DNA of 64,000 nucleotides. Origin: Flavobacterium sp. (GTDB taxonomy: Bacteria > Bacteroidota > Bacteroidia > Flavobacteriales > Flavobacteriaceae). A program made the translations under genes and the position numbers. Below, piece after piece: positions 18,321 to 26,154 of this stretch. The notes under the pieces are model-generated. The model worked only from the letters and a program-made list of their open reading frames with translations. It made no database searches and was not told the DNA's origin. Positions within the stretch are counted from its first letter, which is position 1, and every line of letters starts with the position of its first letter. Location: contig NZ_JAPZSU010000042.1 in the NCBI RefSeq assembly GCF_027531905.1, forward strand, positions 36,861 through 100,860, given 5' to 3'.

Positions 18321-19076
18321 TTATTTGATCTTCTTCTGTGCCATTGCATTGTTGTTCCTAAGAAAAGATAAATATCCTTTTTTTTTTGTAAATTCATCAA
18401 AATACCTTTCTCGTACTTTTTGAATTGCAATTTCTTTATTATTGTTATTGTCTTTCAAACAATTTAAATATAGTTGAAATATTTCCCAATCTTCAATCAT
18501 TAATCTGCTTGATGCACCTTCATCATCTTCAAATACATAATAAAATTTATAAGGAACTTTTGGAATTAATTTTTCTGGATCCGTTTCGATTTCTGCAAAT
18601 AAATCAGTTTGTTTTCTAATCTCTTTCCATTCATCTTTCCATTCTTTTTCATCATCTTCAATTATAAAATCTGTTATTTTTGATGGTTTAAAAGTAACTA
18701 AAGAGACGTTTTTTGGTGCTTTTGAATCCTCTAATAATTTTGATTTATTTGTGTAAACATTTTTGAGACAAATATCTTTTCGTTCTTGCCAAAAATTATC
18801 AGTATTCAAAGTGTTTATTATCCTTATGTCATAATTATTTGGAGAATGACTTTCTGGTCGGAAATCATCGTTTCGTCTTTTAACATCAAGTTCAATCCAA
18901 GTGTATTTTTTAAAACTTGTGTTTTTTTTAACTTCCTTTAGAAAACTTAAAGGAACAGGATATATTCTTATCCAACTTCCATCTTCTAAAAATCCAGCAG
19001 TACAAACCAATTCATCATAACTTCTTGATGGTAATGGATATGTAGTAACAGATATTAGAATTTTCTTTTTAGGCAT
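18321..19076 (-). CDS. Uncharacterised protein, partner of the DUF488 gene
   Basis: 251 residues, cytoplasmic by composition (no signal, no membrane segment). The N-terminal part is conserved-looking: KILISVTTYPLPSRSYDEL, then GSWIRIYPVPL and KKYTWIELDV, beta-strand-rich with aromatic residues in an arrangement suggesting OB/beta-barrel folds; the rest is charged (Glu/Lys/Asp-rich) with an FYYVFEDDEG strand pair. Such proteins occur next to DUF488 genes, and I infer a functional pair. The gene starts 3 nt after the DUF488 stop. Codons and base composition are markedly more AT-rich than metG or brxA on either side, suggesting acquisition. No reaction can be assigned. Confidence 0.75.
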   Translation of the reverse strand: MPKKKILISVTTYPLPSRSYDELVCTAGFLEDGSWIRIYPVPLSFLKEVKKNTSFKKYTWIELDVKRRNDDFRPESHSPNNYDIRIINTLNTDNFWQERKDICLKNVYTNKSKLLEDSKAPKNVSLVTFKPSKITDFIIEDDEKEWKDEWKEIRKQTDLFAEIETDPEKLIPKVPYKFYYVFEDDEGASSRLMIEDWEIFQLYLNCLKDNNNNKEIAIQKVRERYFDEFTKKKGYLSFLRNNNAMAQKKIK

Positions 19077-19079
19077 AGA

Positions 19080-19967
19080 CTACAAATGCTCAAGTTTATA
19101 TTTAAAATCTTTTAAGTTTGTTATTGCTTCTGACAAATGTTTTCTGTGGCATTGACAAATATCTGCTTCGAAGCAAGTTAAGGCAATCCTTTTATTATTT
19201 GTAAGTAAATTTAGTATTTTTGTTTGACTGTCAATAGATTCTTTTAAGTTTTTTTCTTTATATATTTGAAATAAAGAATCGTAGTCTATTTGAGTATTTA
19301 ATTCTTGTCTTTGTTCGGAATCTATACCTACTTCTGGGATATGAATGTATTCTATGCCTACACCATTACAAGCGTTTTTTAATTGACTTTTACTAAAGCC
19401 ATATTTCATGCTTAAGGCATTTTTACGAACATCACAAAGAACCTTAATATTATTTTTTATTAATTTATTTAAATATGTTTCTAGTGTAATCCCCTCATAT
19501 CCAATTGTAAATAGAACTATTTCATCATCAAAAGATCTGTAATTATCAAGATTTTTAAGCTCTTCGTCTGATAAATATTTTTCTGCTACTGTACTATTGA
19601 TTGAATAATATGGATACCTTTTATACGTAAGCTTTATTAAATCATCACTACTTTTGTTTGAATAAATTATTTTGAAGTCATTAATTGTCTTCTTGTCATC
19701 ATTTTTTAATTCATTTAAATAATCAATTTCATCTTCTTTTTTCCAAAACTTATCTGATTCACTGACGATTCCATATTTTTTCAAAGTTGACAAATCTGCA
19801 TTTGCTTGAAATGAAAAACAACCAAACTTATATGGTACAAAATCGAATGATTTTTTATCTTTTTGGAATCTTGTGAAAAGGAAAAGTAATTTTTGTAGTT
19901 GAATTTTTTCCAATTCACCACCAAAAACTTGAAGGACAGATAATATTATTTTTCTTCTATAATACAT
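19080..19967 (-). CDS. DUF488-domain protein with an additional N-terminal domain
   Basis: 295 residues. The C-terminal half (about 150-290) is DUF488: FTIGYEGITLETYLNKL, then LCDVRKNALSMKYGFSKSQL, HIPEVGI, and the terminal LTCFEADICQCHRKHL with its conserved Cys-Phe-Glu ... Cys-His-Arg pattern, a likely active or metal site. The N-terminal ~120 residues (LEKIQLQKLLFLFTRF, FDFVPYKFGCFSFQA) resemble the Panacea/SocA-like (DUF4065-type) domain found in some antitoxins. It begins 16 nt after the metG stop, so it can be read from the metG promoter; a weak box TACCTTTA lies just before its ATG. The fusion and the partner gene suggest an accessory, possibly defence-related module; this is inference. 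Confidence 0.78.
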   Translation of the reverse strand: MYYRRKIILSVLQVFGGELEKIQLQKLLFLFTRFQKDKKSFDFVPYKFGCFSFQANADLSTLKKYGIVSESDKFWKKEDEIDYLNELKNDDKKTINDFKIIYSNKSSDDLIKLTYKRYPYYSINSTVAEKYLSDEELKNLDNYRSFDDEIVLFTIGYEGITLETYLNKLIKNNIKVLCDVRKNALSMKYGFSKSQLKNACNGVGIEYIHIPEVGIDSEQRQELNTQIDYDSLFQIYKEKNLKESIDSQTKILNLLTNNKRIALTCFEADICQCHRKHLSEAITNLKDFKYKLEHL

Positions 19968-19983
19968 TATGTAAAGGTAAGGT

Positions 19984-22074
19984 TTAATTTATCGTTTCAC
20001 CATTACTTACACCCTCTGCATCTGGATTCACGAAAACCAATTTCCCTTCGGTGTTAGTAGTCATCAAAATCATACCTTGGCTTTCTACGCCACGCAAATT
20101 TCTTGGTGCTAAGTTTACCAAAACAGTTACGCGTTTTCCAATGATATCTTCGGGTTTAAAACTCTCCGCAATACCCGAAACGATCGTACGCACGTCAATT
20201 CCAGTATCTATTTTCAGAATCAATAATTTATTGGCTTTTGGCATTTTTTCGGCTTCCAAAATAGTTCCCACGCGAATATCCATTTTGGCAAAATCTTCAA
20301 ACTGAATCGATTCTTTCTGTGGCTCTGCTTTTTTGTTTTCAGCACTATTAGCCGTTTTTGTAGCTTCTAGTTTGTCGATTTGTTTTTGAATCGCTTCGTC
20401 TTCAATTTTAGAGAAAAGCAATTCGGCTTCTCCAATTTGGTGACCTGCTGGTAATAAATTCCAATTATCAAACTCTAAATTCCATTTATTGACATCGATG
20501 TTCAGCATTCGTAACAATTTTTGGGACGTAAACGGTAAGAATGGCTCACAAAGCGAACTCAATGCAGCCGCGATTTGTAAGGCTACATACATTTGGGTTT
20601 TGGTACGCTCGGGATCGGTTTTGACCATTTTCCAAGGCTCTTCGTCGGCCAAATATTTATTTCCTAATCGCGCTACATTCATCATTTCGCCCAAGGCTTC
20701 TCTAAATCGGTATCTTTCGATAGAACTCGAAATCACCGCTGGATAAGCTTTCAATTCCGTTAAAACTTCATTATCATAATCGGTAAAGTTAGGAATTCCA
20801 CCTTCTGGTTGCTCCCCCTTTGGGGGTTGGGGGGATGGAACAATTCCGTTGTAATATTTATTCGTCAAAACCACCACACGATTGATGAAATTTCCAAAAA
20901 TAGCCACCAATTCGTTGTTATTTCTAGCTTGAAAATCTTTCCAAGTAAAATCGTTGTCTTTGGTCTCTGGCGCATTCGATGTCAAGGCATAGCGCAACAC
21001 ATCCTGCTGATTTGGAAATTCTTCTAAATATTCGTGCAACCAAACGGCCCAGTTTTTAGAAGTCGATAATTTATTCCCTTCTAAGTTCAGGAATTCGTTT
21101 GCTGGAACATTATCGGGTAAGATAAAACTACCTTCCGCTTTTAACATTGCTGGGAAAATCACACAGTGAAAAACGATATTGTCTTTTCCGATAAAATGTA
21201 CCAATTTGGTGTCTTTGTCTTTCCAGTAAGGTTCCCAATCTTTACCTTCTCTGGTTGCCCATTCTTTGGTAGACGAAATGTAACCAATTGGAGCATCAAA
21301 CCAAACGTATAATTTTTTTCCTTCGGCACCTTCTACAGGAACATCAATTCCCCAGTCTAAGTCACGAGTTACTGCACGAGGCTCTAATCCGCCATCAATC
21401 CAAGATTTTACTTGACCGTACACATTAGGTTTCCAATCATTTTTATGACCTTCCAAAATCCATTCTCTCAAGAAGGCATCGTAACGATCCAGAGGCAAGA
21501 ACCAGTGTTTGGTAGATTTCAAAACAGGCGTTTCTCCCGTGATGGTTGATTTAGGATTGATTAAGTCCGTAGCGTTTAATGTAGAACCACATTTTTCGCA
21601 TTGATCTCCGTAGGCTTCCTCGTTACCACATTTTGGACAAGTACCTACTACAAAACGATCAGCCAAAAACTGATTGGCTTTGGCATCGTATAATTGTTCG
21701 GTAATTTCTTCGATAAAATCACCTTTGTCGTATAATTTTTTGAAGAAATCAGAAGCCGTTTTGTGATGAATTTCAGCCGAAGTTCTAGAATAATTATCAA
21801 ATGAAATTCCGAAATCAGCAAATGATTTCCTAATGATTCCATCGTATTTATCAATTACTTCTTGAGGTGTAATGCCTTCTTTTTTGGCTTTCATCGAAAT
21901 AGCCACTCCATGTTCATCACTTCCACAAACAAACACCACATCCCTTCCTTGCAAACGCAAATAGCGAGAATAAATGTCCGAAGGCACGTAAACTCCCGCC
22001 AAATGCCCAATATGAATGGGTCCGTTGGTATAAGGTAATGCTGCTGTAATGGTATATCTTTTTGGATTCTGCAT
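19984..22074 (-). CDS. metG: Methionyl-tRNA synthetase
   Basis: Charges tRNA-Met. Class I motifs: HIGH at 21-24, KLSTS (KMSKS equivalent) at 335-339; a single four-Cys zinc knuckle C146-C149-C159-C162; anticodon-binding helical domain after about 390; and a C-terminal EMAPII/Trbp111-like tRNA-binding domain (about 590-696, [18 protein letters not shown]). 696 residues. At residues 413-426 the sequence [13 protein letters not shown] is encoded by an in-frame copy of a C5/G5 palindromic repeat (20812-20836), inserted in the linker at the start of the anticodon-binding domain. Its TAATTTTTG-like promoter box is at 22097-22104. Confidence 0.97.
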   Translation of the reverse strand: MQNPKRYTITAALPYTNGPIHIGHLAGVYVPSDIYSRYLRLQGRDVVFVCGSDEHGVAISMKAKKEGITPQEVIDKYDGIIRKSFADFGISFDNYSRTSAEIHHKTASDFFKKLYDKGDFIEEITEQLYDAKANQFLADRFVVGTCPKCGNEEAYGDQCEKCGSTLNATDLINPKSTITGETPVLKSTKHWFLPLDRYDAFLREWILEGHKNDWKPNVYGQVKSWIDGGLEPRAVTRDLDWGIDVPVEGAEGKKLYVWFDAPIGYISSTKEWATREGKDWEPYWKDKDTKLVHFIGKDNIVFHCVIFPAMLKAEGSFILPDNVPANEFLNLEGNKLSTSKNWAVWLHEYLEEFPNQQDVLRYALTSNAPETKDNDFTWKDFQARNNNELVAIFGNFINRVVVLTNKYYNGIVPSPQPPKGEQPEGGIPNFTDYDNEVLTELKAYPAVISSSIERYRFREALGEMMNVARLGNKYLADEEPWKMVKTDPERTKTQMYVALQIAAALSSLCEPFLPFTSQKLLRMLNIDVNKWNLEFDNWNLLPAGHQIGEAELLFSKIEDEAIQKQIDKLEATKTANSAENKKAEPQKESIQFEDFAKMDIRVGTILEAEKMPKANKLLILKIDTGIDVRTIVSGIAESFKPEDIIGKRVTVLVNLAPRNLRGVESQGMILMTTNTEGKLVFVNPDAEGVSNGETIN
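20812..20836 (-). repeat. C5/G5 palindromic repeat copy inside metG
   Basis: The plus strand reads CTCCCCCTTTGGGGGTTGG then GGGGAT, matching copies at 30815, 44503 and 44768. It is read through in frame; the repeat's usual TAA/TAG triplet is CAA here (20827-20829). Confidence 0.85.
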
Positions 22075-22096
22075 CTTTATTCTGTTTTATTGCCTG

Positions 22097-22104
22097 CAAA
22101 AATA
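22097..22104 (-). promoter_or_regulatory. Promoter -7 box of metG
   Basis: TATTTTTG on the minus strand, matching TAnnTTTG, 23 nt before the metG start. Confidence 0.5.
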
Positions 22105-22128
22105 AGATTTTTTATGATAGGGACACAG

Positions 22129-22148
22129 GGACAAGTCACGACTTGTCC
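22129..22148. repeat. 20-bp perfect palindrome GGACAAGTCACGACTTGTCC-type
   Basis: Arms GGACAAGTC and GACTTGTCC around AC/CG centre, sited between divergent metG and the CDGSH gene. It looks like one of the interspersed hairpins rather than an operator, because it lies upstream of both promoters. Confidence 0.6.
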
Positions 22149-22229
22149 GTACTTCTATAAAAAAGAAGATTTGAAAACCGAAATATCAATTTAAATTTTA
22201 TGACCTTTGAAGCCAAAACAAAACAAATT

Positions 22230-22457
22230 ATGAGCAAGACGAAACTAACCATCAACAAAAACGGATCTATAAAAATTGAAGGCGATTTTGAAATAGTAGA
22301 TCAAGACGGAAATGTCTACGGACTAGAAGGAAGAACTGCTTTAGGTTTATGCCGATGTGGATTGTCTTCGAATAAACCTTTTTGTGACGGTTCCCACCGC
22401 AATAATTTTGAAGGCGAATCTAAAGCATTTGATTTACCTCCAATGAAGAAAAATTAG
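22230..22457 (+). CDS. CDGSH iron-sulfur domain protein
   Basis: 75-residue protein binding a [2Fe-2S] cluster through three Cys and one His. The CDGSH box is seen as CRCGLSSNKPFCDGSH, with a conserved N-terminal strand KIEGDFEIVDQDG. The start at 22230 (MSKTKLTINKNGS) is chosen over the ATG at 22200, which adds a ten-residue leader absent from the family. Such proteins act in iron/redox homeostasis; exact role unknown. A 59-codon gene follows 21 nt downstream. Confidence 0.88.
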   Translation: MSKTKLTINKNGSIKIEGDFEIVDQDGNVYGLEGRTALGLCRCGLSSNKPFCDGSHRNNFEGESKAFDLPPMKKN

Positions 22458-22478
22458 ATTCATAAATACCTAAAGGTT

Positions 22479-22658
22479 ATGGCTAAAGGACCTGAAAAAA
22501 ACACCAAAAATAAGGCATTGCATACCAAATTGCTCAATCGGAAGAAAGCAAAACTCCAAGAAGAAAAAAGAGAAAAAGCCATCCGAATGAAAGCTTTGGT
22601 AGCCAAAATGAATGCTCAAAAAAAAGCCAACGATTCGGATTCGAATACCCTAAGCTAG
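22479..22658 (+). CDS. Small basic hypothetical protein (59 aa)
   Basis: An open frame of 59 codons, ATG to TAG, just behind the CDGSH gene. The product is extremely Lys/Arg/Glu-rich (KALHTKLLNRKKAKLQEEKR, KAIRMKALVAKMNAQKKA), predicted to be one long charged helix with no membrane segment. Codon use resembles neighbours (no rare stops out of frame bias seen). I do not recognise a family; a nucleic-acid or ribosome-binding role would be a guess. Confidence 0.6.
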   Translation: MAKGPEKNTKNKALHTKLLNRKKAKLQEEKREKAIRMKALVAKMNAQKKANDSDSNTLS

Positions 22659-22733
22659 GACGCAATTTTGTTCAAAACAAAGGGAACTCGATTTTTTATT
22701 CGAAATTTGCGGTAAACTTTCAAATACACAACT

Positions 22734-23273
22734 ATGGAATTCGGTAGAATTATCGTTTCAGAAACAGCTTTTAATAGTGAGAATCTTCAGGATGTTATTC
22801 ATTCTAACATTTCTGTAATCAACTTAATGCGCGAGGAAGGAGTTGATGATGAACTCATTCACGAAGATGCTTTAACAAGCTATTATTTAGATTTTTATTA
22901 CACCCAACATTTGACAGGAAATTTTGCGCAATTCGTGCATCATTCAGGTTGGAATGCAGAGTTGAATGAGTTAATTGAAGAAGGTTTGGCCTTGATTGGT
23001 GCCCAAAAACACTTGGAATTATTTCAGCAACAAGCCAAAAAGGTAAAACTGATGAGTAGCGTGAAACTCAATAAATTTCTGAAAGGAAAATTGGAAGGCG
23101 TTAATCCTGTTCGAGACGCACTCAACACCGATGCTTTTTTTGAGATTGAGGAAAACTTATTGACTTTGAACGCCAATTTTTTGAAATCCCACCCAGATTT
23201 CGAAGTGCTTTCGGTAGACGAAATGTTTGCTGTTTTAGAAGAATTTGTAGGGCATGAGATTAAAAGGGAATAG
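22734..23273 (+). CDS. DUF4375 (DMP19-like) hypothetical protein
   Basis: 179 residues, acidic, cytoplasmic. The segment SYYLDFYYTQHLTGNFAQF followed by HHSGWNAELNELIEEGLALIGA fits the DMP19/DUF4375 pattern (Y-x2-[EY]-x5-G-[GN]-F-x-QF ... GA). DMP19-like proteins have been proposed as DNA mimics, but the acidity here is modest and the function is unknown. Single gene with a GAAATTTG box about 30 nt upstream, close to the Bacteroidota -7 consensus. Confidence 0.65.
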   Translation: MEFGRIIVSETAFNSENLQDVIHSNISVINLMREEGVDDELIHEDALTSYYLDFYYTQHLTGNFAQFVHHSGWNAELNELIEEGLALIGAQKHLELFQQQAKKVKLMSSVKLNKFLKGKLEGVNPVRDALNTDAFFEIEENLLTLNANFLKSHPDFEVLSVDEMFAVLEEFVGHEIKRE

Positions 23274-23316
23274 GTAAGGAGCTACTAATTTTGTTTAATC
23301 AAGATTAAAAAATAAA

Positions 23317-23324
23317 TAAATTTG
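23317..23324 (+). promoter_or_regulatory. Promoter for the secreted DinB-like gene
   Basis: TAAATTTG, with a TTTG -33 candidate at 23290-23293 (23-bp spacer), 72 nt before the start codon. Confidence 0.5.
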
Positions 23325-23395
23325 GGCCACTGGAAATTGCTCTTACTCTTTTTAAACAATTAAAAATCATCATATTAATTTTGAAATACATACGA

Positions 23396-24526
23396 ATGAA
23401 AAAAGTGTTCTACTTATTCCTCTTGTTTTGTGTGGTCACTACGAATGCACAAGATCAAAGAGTAATATCTAATGACTGGGTGGCATTCCGTCAAACCATT
23501 GATATTCAAACCAAAGTAAAAAAGAAATTCAAAGTGGTGGCATCGGTCAAAGTCGAAAGTACCGAGCCAAAAGCTTGGGCTGCAATTTGGTCAAGAGTTG
23601 ATAATAAAACGGAAGGAGTAGGTTTTTTTGATAACATGGGGGATAGACCTATTAAATCCAATTCTTGGCAAGCCTACACGGTAGAAGGAACCATTGATGA
23701 AAATTCAAAAGCCTTAAATTTTGGAGGAATCTGTTCTTACAACGGTAAATTCTATTTTGACAAATTCGAACTTTTTATAGAAAATGCCAAAGGCGTATTA
23801 GAACCTTATGGAATCATGAATGCAGGTTTTGAAATGCCGCTTAAAAACGGAGAAATTCAAAAATGGGAATTTGGAGTTGAAAAAGGAAAGGTTAGAAAAG
23901 TGAAAGAATATGCCGTTTTTATGGATAAAAGTGCAGTAGCAGGAAATTCGAGTTTACTTCTTGAAGGTACTGGAATTGTAGTAAAAGAAACTGGTAAAAT
24001 AGGAAATGTTGAAGGAGCTTCACCTCAAATAGGCGCCATGATTTCTATGCTTGAGGATTTGAAAGACAGAGTAGAACGCACTGTGAAAAACATGAACCAA
24101 TACGAAACCGATTATTTACATGATGAAAAGGCCAATAGAATTGGTTCACTAATTATGCATTTGGCCGCTGCCGAAAAATACTATCAAGTGCTTACTTTTG
24201 AGAATAGAGACTTTACACCCGAAGAAAAAGCTAAGTGGGGGACCGCCTTAGACTTAGACAAAGGAGGTCGAGACGAATGGAAAGGACATGAGATTAAATA
24301 TTATCTAGACATTTATAACGAGGTACGAAATAAAACCATAGAAGAATTAAAGAAAAGAGATGATGCTTGGTTCAACCAACAAGTGATGAAAGAAGAAGTG
24401 ACTAACCATTATTGCTGGTTTCATGTAATGGAGCATCAATCGAGTCACTTAGGTCAAATTTTGTTTCTAAAAAAACGAATTCCGCCTCAAAAAGAAATCA
24501 TTCTAGAACAGAAAATTAAAAATTAA
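23396..24526 (+). CDS. Exported protein with N-terminal beta domain and C-terminal DinB/YfiT-like four-helix domain
   Basis: The start at 23396 gives a signal peptide (MKKVFYLFLLFCVVTTNAQ, cleavage after NAQ). Residues about 25-160 are a beta-rich, carbohydrate-binding-like domain (SWQAYTVEGTID, KFYFDKFELFIEN). From about 215 onward is a DinB_2-type four-helix domain: metal-ligand histidines in LIMHLAAAEKYY and in HVMEHQSSHLGQILFL match the three-His pattern of the superfamily. Most DinB proteins are cytoplasmic thiol transferases; an exported one with this front domain is unusual. It ends at a strong terminator. The enzymatic role is unknown. Confidence 0.75.
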   Translation: MKKVFYLFLLFCVVTTNAQDQRVISNDWVAFRQTIDIQTKVKKKFKVVASVKVESTEPKAWAAIWSRVDNKTEGVGFFDNMGDRPIKSNSWQAYTVEGTIDENSKALNFGGICSYNGKFYFDKFELFIENAKGVLEPYGIMNAGFEMPLKNGEIQKWEFGVEKGKVRKVKEYAVFMDKSAVAGNSSLLLEGTGIVVKETGKIGNVEGASPQIGAMISMLEDLKDRVERTVKNMNQYETDYLHDEKANRIGSLIMHLAAAEKYYQVLTFENRDFTPEEKAKWGTALDLDKGGRDEWKGHEIKYYLDIYNEVRNKTIEELKKRDDAWFNQQVMKEEVTNHYCWFHVMEHQSSHLGQILFLKKRIPPQKEIILEQKIKN

Positions 24527-24545
24527 ATTCCTTTCAATTCCTTAT

Positions 24546-24585
24546 AAAAAACCTTCTTTGGACATAATTCGAAGAAGGTTTTTTT
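24546..24585 (+). terminator. Terminator of the DinB-like gene
   Basis: AAAAAACCTTCTT and AAGAAGGTTTTTT form a 13-bp stem ending in a T run. Confidence 0.85.
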
Positions 24586-24646
24586 ATTAATCCAAATCGA
24601 AAAACCTTTTCCTAAAACTTTGTCTCCTACTTACCAAACATTTCCT

Positions 24647-24654
24647 TAAATTTG
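24647..24654 (+). promoter_or_regulatory. Promoter -7 box of serS
   Basis: TAAATTTG, 43 nt before the serS ATG, with TTTG upstream. Confidence 0.55.
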
Positions 24655-24696
24655 TGGGCGCAAATAGCCTTAAATATAAGAGTTAAAAACAAAACT

Positions 24697-25968
24697 ATGT
24701 TACAAATCGCATTTATTAGAGAGAATCAAGAAAAAGTAATCAACGCTTTAGCCAAAAGAAACATTGATGCTAACAGCATTGTAAACGAAGTGGTACAACT
24801 AGACGAACAACGTCGCGCTACTCAAGTGGCTTTAGACAACACTTTATCTGAATCTAATAAATTGTCCAAAGATATTGGTGATTTGATGAAAAGTGGCGAG
24901 AAAGCAAAAGCTGCTATTCTTAAAGAAAAAACAGTTTCTTTAAAAGAAAAAAGCAAGGAATTGGCAGAAAAAGCAGATGCTTTGGCCGAAGAATTGACTC
25001 AAAAATTATATACTTTGCCTAACCTTCCAGCGGATATTGTACCAAACGGAAAATCGGCAGACGACAACCTAAATGTTTTTCAAGAAGGTGACATTCCCAA
25101 GTTGCACGAAGGCGCTTTGCCACATTGGGAATTGGTAAAAAAATACGACATCATCGATTTTGAATTGGGTGTAAAAATAACCGGTGCGGGATTCCCTGTT
25201 TACAAAGGAAAAGGAGCTCGCTTACAACGTGCTTTAATCAATTATTTTTTAGATAAAAATACAGCTGCAGGTTACAAGGAAATGCAAGTGCCACATTTGG
25301 TAAACGAAGCTTCAGGTTACGGAACAGGTCAGTTGCCAGACAAAGAAGGGCAAATGTACCACGCTACTGTTGATGATTTGTATTTGATTCCAACGGCTGA
25401 GGTTCCTGTAACCAATTTGTTTAGAGATGTTATTGTAAGTGAAAACGAATTGCCAATTTTATGTACTGCTTACACTCCTTGTTTCCGTCGTGAAGCGGGT
25501 TCTTATGGAGCACATGTACGCGGATTAAACCGTTTGCATCAATTTGATAAAGTAGAAATTGTTCGTATCGAACATCCAGAGAAATCATACGAAGCTTTGG
25601 ATGGTATGGTAGAACATGTGAAAAATTTTTTGAAGGAGCTAAAATTACCGTACCGAATTTTGCGTTTGTGCGGAGGAGATATGGGATTCACATCTGCATT
25701 GACGTATGATTTTGAAGTGTTTTCAACTGCTCAAGACCGTTGGTTAGAAATTTCATCGGTGTCTAACTTTGAAACCTTCCAAGCCAACCGTTTGAAATTA
25801 CGTTTCAAAGACAAAGACGGCAAAAATCAATTAGCGCATACCTTGAACGGAAGTTCTTTGGCTTTGCCTAGAGTTTTGGCTGGAATTTTAGAAAACTACC
25901 AAACTCCAGAAGGAATCGTAATCCCAGAAGTATTACGTCCGTATTGTGGTTTTGATATCATTGACTAA
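24697..25968 (+). CDS. serS: Seryl-tRNA synthetase
   Basis: Class II synthetase charging tRNA-Ser (and tRNA-Sec where present). The start at 24697 (MLQIAFIRENQEKVINALAKR) gives the standard 423-residue form; the frame extending 15 codons upstream overlaps the promoter. The N-terminal long coiled-coil arm (about 25-100) binds the tRNA variable arm. Class II motif 2 appears as TPCFRREAGSYGAHVRGLNR and motif 3 as NGSSLALPRVLAGILENYQ. Confidence 0.97.
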   Translation: MLQIAFIRENQEKVINALAKRNIDANSIVNEVVQLDEQRRATQVALDNTLSESNKLSKDIGDLMKSGEKAKAAILKEKTVSLKEKSKELAEKADALAEELTQKLYTLPNLPADIVPNGKSADDNLNVFQEGDIPKLHEGALPHWELVKKYDIIDFELGVKITGAGFPVYKGKGARLQRALINYFLDKNTAAGYKEMQVPHLVNEASGYGTGQLPDKEGQMYHATVDDLYLIPTAEVPVTNLFRDVIVSENELPILCTAYTPCFRREAGSYGAHVRGLNRLHQFDKVEIVRIEHPEKSYEALDGMVEHVKNFLKELKLPYRILRLCGGDMGFTSALTYDFEVFSTAQDRWLEISSVSNFETFQANRLKLRFKDKDGKNQLAHTLNGSSLALPRVLAGILENYQTPEGIVIPEVLRPYCGFDIID

Positions 25969-25974
25969 AATAAA

Positions 25975-26139
25975 TTACCATATAAGGCATTTAAGGTCAT
26001 TTAAGGTCATTTAAGTTTTAATGATTAAAATAATTTTTCAGGCATTAAAGAATTTTTATGATTCAACTTTTTAAGCCCAAAGCTTAAATTTTGAGTAGCA
26101 ATAGGATTCTTTATGTTCTTAAATGTCTTACATGGTTAA
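25975..26139. repeat. Composite inverted-repeat element (CATATAAGGCATTTAAG family)
   Basis: The left arm TTACCATATAAGGCATTTAAG (25975-25995) is complementary, with three differences, to CTTAAATGTCTTACATGGTTAA (26118-26139). Inside the left half GGTCATTTAA is tandemly repeated. It fills the serS-TPR gap; its right end is 15 nt before the next ATG. Confidence 0.65.
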
Positions 26140-26154
26140 ATAATTTCGCAACTC

